The position numbers were made by a program, and so were the translations under genes. Under the pieces are notes generated by a model that was not told the origin of the DNA, made no database searches, and was given only the letters and a program-made list of their open reading frames with translations. DNA of 10,456 nt, taken from positions 1 to 10,456 of the forward strand of contig JAEYRK010000034.1 of the NCBI GenBank assembly GCA_023435645.1. The letters run 5' to 3'. Each line of letters begins with the position of its first letter. Positions within the stretch are counted from its first letter, which is position 1. Source of the stretch: Bacillota bacterium (GTDB taxonomy: Bacteria > Bacillota > Clostridia > Lachnospirales > Lachnospiraceae). Shown here piece after piece: positions 5,934-10,456 of the stretch.

Positions 5934-8018
5934 ATGAATGTTTATACTTCAGACAAGATTCGCAATGTTGTTTTGTTAGGCCACGGAAGCTGTGGCAAGA
6001 CTACTTTAGTCGAAGCCATGGCGTACACAACCGGAATTACAAAACGTCAGGGAAAAGTTGAAGACGGAACCACAATCAGTGATTACGACAAAGAAGAGCA
6101 GAAAAGATTGTTCTCCATTAGTACAACGGTAGTGCCCATTATATTTGAAGATACGAAGATCAATTTCCTGGATACACCGGGATACTTTGACTTTATCGGT
6201 GAAGTCGAGGAAGCGCTTCAGGCTGCTGACGCAGCAGTTATTGTTGTTTCTGCGAAAGCAGGAGTCGAAGTAGGTACGTTGAAGGCATGGGAATATTGCG
6301 AGAGATTCCAGCTTCCGAGAATTTTCTTTGTAACAGATATGGATGATGATAATGCAAGTTATCGTGAGGTAGTAGAGAAGCTAATTGAACTGTATGGTAA
6401 GAAGATTGCTCCTATCCACATTCCAATCAGAGAGAATGAGAAATTTGTAGGATTTGTCAATGTAGTGAAGATGGCTGGTAGAAGATTTACACATGCCAGC
6501 GAATATGTGGAATGTGATATTCCGGATTATAGTCAGGAAAATCTTTCTAAGTTCAGGGAAATCCTGATTGAAGCGGTTGCTGAAACCAGCGAAGAGTTCA
6601 TGGAGAGATATTTTAATGGAGAGGAATTCACCCAGGACGAGATCTCCCAGGCGCTTAGAAATAATGTGATAGATGGTTCCGTTGTACCGGTTATGATGGG
6701 TTCAGGTGTATATGCACAGGGAACTACAATGCTGCTTCAGGCAATTGAAAAGTATTTCCCGGAACCCGGCAGATCAAAGCTGATTGGCAAGAATACCAAG
6801 ACCGGAGAAGAATTTGTAGCAGACTTTGATTCAAAGAAGCCCTTCTCAGCAAGGGTATTTAAGACCATAGCAGACCCCTTCATCGGTAAGTTCTCCTTAT
6901 TTAAGGTGTGCTCCGGCGTCTTGAAGTCCGATATCGTTGTTTACAATGCAGATAAGGATACAGAAGAGAAGGTTAACAGAATCTATGTATTAAGAGGTAA
7001 GGAGCAGAATGAAGTGACTGAGCTTCATGCCGGAGATATCGGTGCACTGGGTAAGCTATCCGATACAGTAACCGGAGATACCCTCTCCACGAAGGCTGTT
7101 CCTATTGTCTACGATCGCTTTGAAATGCCCAGACCTTATACCTATCAGCGCTTCAAGACGAAGAATAAGGGTGATGATGATAAGGTATCCCAGGCACTGT
7201 CTAAGCTGATGGATGAGGATCTTACCTTAAAGATGGTTAATGATAAGGAGAACAGGCAGACCCTGCTTTATGGTATCGGTGATCAGCAGCTGGATGTAAC
7301 CGTATGTAAGCTGTTGTCCAGATATAAGGTAGAAATTGAGATGATGAAGCCGAGAGTACCGTTCCGTGAAACCATCCGCAAGAAGGTAAGCGTCCGCGGT
7401 AAGCATAAGAAACAGTCCGGCGGACATGGCCAGTATGGTGATGTTTTGATCGAATTTGAGCCCTCCGGTGATATGGAGAAGGCTTATGTATTTGAGGAGA
7501 AGGTATTCGGCGGTGCTGTTCCTAGGAACTTCTTCCCTGCAGTTGAGAAGGGTATCGCAGAGTGCGTTCTGAAGGGACCTGTTGCCGGCTATCCTGTAGT
7601 TGGTCTGAAGGCTACTTTAGTAGATGGATCCTATCACCCGGTAGACTCCTCCGAAATGGCATTTAAGACAGCAGCATCCCTGGCCTTCAAGCAGGGCTTC
7701 CTGGAGGCATCCCCGGTGCTCTTAGAGCCCATCGTATCTCTGAAGGTACTGGTTCCTGATAAATTCACCGGTGACATTATGGGTGATTTGAATAAACGTC
7801 GCGGCAGAGTACTGGGTATGAACCCGGTAGTCGGAGGCAAACAGGAAATCGTAGCTGATATCCCTCTGTCTGAGCTATACGGATATTCTACCGACCTTCG
7901 CTCCATGACCGGCGGAATCGGTGATTATTCCTATGAATTCTCCCGCTATGAGCAGGCACCTTCCGATGTTCAGCAGAAGGTGATTGAAGAGAACGCTAAG
8001 GAAGTAGAGGCTGAATAA
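5934..8018 (+). CDS. EF-G-like translational GTPase (EF-G-2 type)
   Basis: The 694-aa protein has EF-G domain order and resembles Thermus thermophilus EF-G-2 more than canonical FusA. Domain I has the P-loop GHGSCGKTT (16-24), switch I region DGTTISDYDKEEQKR (44-58), the G3 motif DTPGY (80-84) and the G4 position TDMD (134-137). The domain II beta barrel starts near 303; domain III lies around 410-470; domain IV carries GGHGQYGDV (496-504); domain V runs about 595-670. Canonical EF-G has DTPGH and NKMD, so the catalytic His is Tyr and the guanine-recognition Lys is Asp. Tyr at G3 is also found in Thermus EF-G-2. The role is probably ribosome-associated, but whether it drives translocation, recycling or a stress function cannot be told. 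It could also be a relative of tetracycline-protection factors, though these keep canonical G motifs. It is transcribed alone, divergent from aroF, and ends at a strong terminator. Confidence 0.93.
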   Translation: MNVYTSDKIRNVVLLGHGSCGKTTLVEAMAYTTGITKRQGKVEDGTTISDYDKEEQKRLFSISTTVVPIIFEDTKINFLDTPGYFDFIGEVEEALQAADAAVIVVSAKAGVEVGTLKAWEYCERFQLPRIFFVTDMDDDNASYREVVEKLIELYGKKIAPIHIPIRENEKFVGFVNVVKMAGRRFTHASEYVECDIPDYSQENLSKFREILIEAVAETSEEFMERYFNGEEFTQDEISQALRNNVIDGSVVPVMMGSGVYAQGTTMLLQAIEKYFPEPGRSKLIGKNTKTGEEFVADFDSKKPFSARVFKTIADPFIGKFSLFKVCSGVLKSDIVVYNADKDTEEKVNRIYVLRGKEQNEVTELHAGDIGALGKLSDTVTGDTLSTKAVPIVYDRFEMPRPYTYQRFKTKNKGDDDKVSQALSKLMDEDLTLKMVNDKENRQTLLYGIGDQQLDVTVCKLLSRYKVEIEMMKPRVPFRETIRKKVSVRGKHKKQSGGHGQYGDVLIEFEPSGDMEKAYVFEEKVFGGAVPRNFFPAVEKGIAECVLKGPVAGYPVVGLKATLVDGSYHPVDSSEMAFKTAASLAFKQGFLEASPVLLEPIVSLKVLVPDKFTGDIMGDLNKRRGRVLGMNPVVGGKQEIVADIPLSELYGYSTDLRSMTGGIGDYSYEFSRYEQAPSDVQQKVIEENAKEVEAE

Positions 8019-8088
8019 TAAATACCATAAGTAAAAATAATGAATGGGTAGATTGCATTTTGACTAGGTATTTGATATTATTTTTTTG

Positions 8089-8130
8089 GTAATAATTATT
8101 ACACATTATTGACATCGATGTTACAATAAT
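8089..8130. promoter_or_regulatory. Two adjacent palindromes downstream of the EF-G-like gene
   Basis: GTAATAATTATTAC (8089-8102) is a perfect 14-bp palindrome. Two bases on, ATTATTG (8105-8111) and CAATAAT (8124-8130) flank the 10-bp palindrome ACATCGATGT (8112-8121), with only an extra TA breaking the symmetry. A TTGACA lies at 8109-8114 but has no good -10 box at 16-18 bases; a TACAAT at 8122-8127 lacks a good -35. They could be regulator sites for the permease gene. Function is unknown. Confidence 0.45.
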
Positions 8131-8136
8131 CCATTA

Positions 8137-8191
8137 CGCTCCTAAATATTATCTGATCATTATTCAGAATGTTTAGGAGCGAAGATTTTTT
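8137..8191 (+). terminator. Rho-independent terminator after the EF-G-like gene
   Basis: A perfect 10-bp stem, CGCTCCTAAA (8137-8146) with TTTAGGAGCG (8172-8181), has a second inner stem TCTGA/TCAGA and is followed by AAGA and six T (8186-8191). It lies 118 bases past the EF-G-like stop and is expected to insulate it from the permease. Because palindromes precede it, it could instead belong to a permease leader; I consider that less likely. Confidence 0.82.
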
Positions 8192-8200
8192 ACGTATAAG

Positions 8201-8235
8201 GTACTATGAGCAATGTGAAGAATAGTCATAGGTAC
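8201..8235. repeat. Hairpin between terminator and permease gene
   Basis: GTACTATGA (8201-8209) pairs with TCATAGGTAC (8226-8235), giving nine pairs with one bulged G and a 16-base loop. No T-run follows. It may be a protein-binding site or part of a structured leader. The sequence does not match a purine riboswitch. Confidence 0.45.
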
Positions 8236-8242
8236 GATTTAG

Positions 8243-8260
8243 AAGCATTGATCAATGCTT
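8243..8260. promoter_or_regulatory. Perfect 18-bp palindrome before the permease, candidate operator
   Basis: AAGCATTGATCAATGCTT is identical on both strands. It ends 34 bases before the permease ATG. Possible promoter boxes overlap it: TTTAGA (8238-8243) with TTAGAT (8261-8266) at 17 bases would place it exactly as the spacer. TTGATC (8248-8253) with TATAAT (8272-8277) at 18 bases would start transcription at or past the ribosome binding site, so that pair is doubtful. The position suits a repressor of the permease gene. Confidence 0.55.
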
Positions 8261-8294
8261 TTAGATAAAACTATAATAAAGGAGAAAGTATTTT

Positions 8295-9746
8295 ATGGAA
8301 AAATTCTTTAAGCTTAAGCAGCATGGAACAACAATTCCTAGAGAAGTAATCGCAGGCACTACTACCTTCTTTGCAATGGCTTACATCATCTTTGTCAACC
8401 CCGATATCTTATCAAAGACCGGTATGCCTTTTCAGGCAGTATTTTTAGCAACGATCTTCGCAGCAGTGGCAGGAACCCTCGTTATGGGTCTATTTGCCAA
8501 TGTTCCTTATGCACAGGCTCCTGGTATGGGACTTAATGCTTTCTTTACCTATACAGTATGCTTTGGTCTTGGCTTCTCCTGGGAGCAGGCTTTGGCTATG
8601 GTCTTCCTGTGTGGTGTAATTAATATCCTCATCACTGTTACGAAAATCCGTAAGCTAATCATCAAAGCAATTCCTGCTAGTCTTCAGCACGCAATCGGCG
8701 GCGGTATCGGTGTATTTATTGCTTATATTGGCTTAAAGAATGCAGGACTGCTACAATTTATCGTAGATCCCAATAAGTACGCTCCTGCAGTTCCCAGCTC
8801 CTCAGGCTTTATTAATGTAGCTACGGACAGTATTGTGGCTAGCGCCGCAGCAGTTCCCGAGGTAGTGAAGTTTAACAGTGCACCTGTTTTATTAGCCTTA
8901 ATCGGTATTGTACTTACCATAATTCTTCTTGTTAAGAAGGTTAAGGGTGCTATCTTCATCAGTATTATTGCTACCACTTTAATTGGTATTCCTATGGGCG
9001 TAACCAATGTTTCCGGCTTTGGCTTAGCAACCGGTATCGGTGACTCCTTTAAGGATTTAGGAACCACCTTTGGTGCTGCCTTCGGCAGTAAAGGTTTATT
9101 ATCCTTATTTGAGGATGCATCCAAGATTCCTTTGGTTCTGATGACTATCTTCGCCTTCAGCTTATCCGATACCTTTGACACCATCGGAACCTTTATCGGA
9201 ACCGGCAGACGTACCGGTATCTTTGATGAAAACGATGAGAAGGCTCTGGAAGAAGGTAAGGGCTTTAAATCTAAGATGGACAAGGCCTTATTCTCTGACT
9301 CCATCGCAACCAGTGTTGGTGCTATATTCGGAACCTCGAATACAACCACTTATGTTGAAAGTGCAGCAGGTATTGAGGCAGGCGGACGTACCGGTTTAAC
9401 CTCCGTGGTTACCGCTGTATTGTTCCTCGCTTGTATCTTCCTTTCCCCGATCGTTGGTATCGTACCGACCGAGGCTACTGCAGCAGCTCTCGTTGCAGTT
9501 GGTATTATGATGCTTGCAGCCTTCAAGGATATTAACTGGACAGAATTAGAGGAAGCGATTCCTGCATTCTTCGCCGGTATCTTCATGGGCTTTGCATACA
9601 GTATCTCCACCGGTATCGCCTTCAGCTTCGTATTCTTCTGCATCGTTAAGGTGGTAAAGGGTAAATTTAAGGAAATCAGCCCTGTATTGTGGGTAGCAAC
9701 CTTATTATTCGTTCTTAATTATGTAATACTTGCTACTGCGATCTAA
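8295..9746 (+). CDS. NCS2-family purine permease, AzgA/PbuG/PbuO-like
   Basis: This is an integral membrane proton symporter of the AzgA branch, expected to import adenine, guanine or hypoxanthine; the exact base is not readable. The 483-aa protein begins with the family hallmark TTIPREVIAGTTTFFAMAYII (12-32, first segment). It continues with APGMGLNAFF (75-84), SDTFDTIGTFIGTGRRTG (291-308) and GTSNTTTYVESAAGIEAGGRTGLT (346-369), the two halves that line the substrate site in this fold, and ends with hydrophobic segments to residue 483. About a dozen or more membrane segments are expected. It is longer than the ~440 aa of PbuG; the extra residues appear to lie around 155-195. AAAGGAG is 10 bases before the ATG. 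It is monocistronic, flanked by two terminators. No purine riboswitch core was found upstream, so control may act through the palindromes. Confidence 0.95.
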   Translation: MEKFFKLKQHGTTIPREVIAGTTTFFAMAYIIFVNPDILSKTGMPFQAVFLATIFAAVAGTLVMGLFANVPYAQAPGMGLNAFFTYTVCFGLGFSWEQALAMVFLCGVINILITVTKIRKLIIKAIPASLQHAIGGGIGVFIAYIGLKNAGLLQFIVDPNKYAPAVPSSSGFINVATDSIVASAAAVPEVVKFNSAPVLLALIGIVLTIILLVKKVKGAIFISIIATTLIGIPMGVTNVSGFGLATGIGDSFKDLGTTFGAAFGSKGLLSLFEDASKIPLVLMTIFAFSLSDTFDTIGTFIGTGRRTGIFDENDEKALEEGKGFKSKMDKALFSDSIATSVGAIFGTSNTTTYVESAAGIEAGGRTGLTSVVTAVLFLACIFLSPIVGIVPTEATAAALVAVGIMMLAAFKDINWTELEEAIPAFFAGIFMGFAYSISTGIAFSFVFFCIVKVVKGKFKEISPVLWVATLLFVLNYVILATAI

Positions 9747-9773
9747 TTACAAAACATACAATAAGTACTTAAC

Positions 9774-9820
9774 AAAATCCTTCTTTCTGTGGCTGTTTGG
9801 CTGTAGGGAGAAGGATTTTT
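9774..9820. terminator. Bidirectional rho-independent terminator
   Basis: AAAATCCTTCT (9774-9784) pairs perfectly with AGAAGGATTTT (9809-9819) around a 24-base loop. The plus strand ends in five T and the minus strand in four. It sits between the convergent permease (stop 9746) and MFS gene (stop 9842-9840) and fits termination of both. Confidence 0.85.
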
Positions 9821-9839
9821 CTAGGTGTATTGCTCAGAT

Positions 9840-10456
9840 TTATTCCTTCGTGAACTTTGATCCGTATTTCAGAAGGATTATAACTGGAGATAGTATGAGA
9901 GCAGCTACAACGATTGCCGTGGAAATAGAGGTCTTCAAAGCAATCAGTCCTATCAGTGGTCCTCCAATGATTTGACCCAATGCGTCCATCTGTCCATATG
10001 TTGAGATTACGGTAGCTCTTACTTCCGATTTTATATTTTTGTTTCTCCAAGCTCTATAGAGTGGTCCATTGGCGGTTCTTAGGGTATAGAAAAGAAGATA
10101 GGATATTAAGGCCAATGAGAATTTTCCAGATAGGCCGAAGATGATCATGGATACTACCTTAAATACATTGATTAATGTCAATATCCAGACACGGTCCAAT
10201 TCCCCCGACTTTTTCATTCTTCTCTTGATATATTCTACAGATACTATACTAAGTAGCATTGCTGTTCCCTCAATAATTCCAATCCAAACAACAGGCTTAA
10301 TATCTATCATATCTGGAAAGTCTGTTTCTATTAAAAAGTGTGATGTCCATAGTCTATCAATACCTTCACTGTACAGACCGTAGAGTAAAGAGATAGCCAT
10401 CATTAATAATAATATGGATTTTCCTTTTATAAATTTAATTCCTTCAACAAAGGTAT
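9840..10456 (-). CDS. Major facilitator superfamily transporter, C-terminal part, 5' end beyond window
   Basis: The frame is open from the TAA at 9842-9840 to the right edge, giving 204 visible residues beginning TFVEGIKFIKGKSILLL. The ATG pair at 10403-10398 lies inside a membrane segment of this frame, has no ribosome site of its own, and is not the start. The visible part looks like the second half of a 12-segment MFS exporter: a cytoplasmic EGIKFIKG stretch before a segment, LYGLYSEGIDRLW, a segment followed by the basic loop EYIKRRMKKSGELDR, then STYGQMDALGQIIGGPLIG and a C-terminal basic tail. The EGIDRLW pattern occurs in MFS_3-like drug-efflux relatives, but the substrate is unknown. 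It is convergent with the permease across a shared terminator. Confidence 0.88.
   Translation of the reverse strand, partial: TFVEGIKFIKGKSILLLMMAISLLYGLYSEGIDRLWTSHFLIETDFPDMIDIKPVVWIGIIEGTAMLLSIVSVEYIKRRMKKSGELDRVWILTLINVFKVVSMIIFGLSGKFSLALISYLLFYTLRTANGPLYRAWRNKNIKSEVRATVISTYGQMDALGQIIGGPLIGLIALKTSISTAIVVAALILSPVIILLKYGSKFTKE

Noticed and set aside
8248..8277. TTGATC-18-TATAAT as the permease promoter
   Set aside because: The start would fall at about 8284, inside or past the ribosome binding site at 8278-8284, leaving the message without it.
8723..9349. 208-aa ORF on the minus strand opposite the permease
   Set aside because: It is the antisense shadow of a clear NCS2 permease and shows no recognisable domain or ribosome site.
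10398..10403. ATG pair as start of a 187-aa membrane protein
   Set aside because: The same frame continues to the window edge with typical MFS sequence, so these are internal Met codons.

Overview
The window reads as ordinary chromosome from a low-to-moderate G+C Firmicute, most likely an anaerobic member of the Clostridia close to Lachnospiraceae. This is inferred from protein style (Bacillus/Thermotoga-like aromatic enzymes, a clostridial EF-G-like GTPase, an AzgA-type purine permease), strong AGGAGG ribosome binding sites and near-consensus sigma-A promoters. No mobile element, phage gene, CRISPR array, rRNA or tRNA was seen.

Left part (1-5680). The 3' part of a tyrosyl-tRNA synthetase gene (tyrS, cut by the window edge) runs rightward and meets a leftward cluster head to head, with 7 bases between the two stop codons. 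In transcription order the cluster is aroF (DAHP synthase, type I-beta with an N-terminal ferredoxin-like regulatory domain), tyrA (prephenate dehydrogenase with a C-terminal ACT domain), aroA (EPSP synthase, class II motif set) and a GNAT acetyltransferase. Together these supply the first shikimate step, the EPSP step and the tyrosine branch; both aroF and tyrA carry domains typical of feedback control. A perfect TTGACA-17-TATAAT promoter lies about 270 bases upstream of aroF. The leader between them is filled by about ten degenerate copies of a ~20-nt unit whose last copy supplies the aroF ribosome binding site. A 42-codon leader ORF overlaps the aroF start as ATGA. The aroF-tyrA gap holds six tandem 8-bp repeats.

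Centre (5680-8191). Divergent from aroF is a 694-aa EF-G-like translational GTPase. It has the full EF-G domain order but a tyrosine in place of the usual catalytic histidine (DTPGY) and TDMD in place of NKxD. Its likely promoter overlaps a 28-bp inverted repeat. A strong rho-independent terminator follows the gene.

Right part (8019-10456). A short intergenic stretch carries five inverted repeats in a row, then a purine permease of the NCS2/AzgA type. A bidirectional terminator separates it from a leftward MFS transporter gene whose 5' end lies beyond the window.

I found no convincing new multi-gene system. The most unusual parts are the repeat-built aroF leader with its overlapping small ORF, the 8-bp repeat array inside the aromatic cluster, the cluster of palindromes before the permease, and the altered G motifs of the EF-G-like protein.
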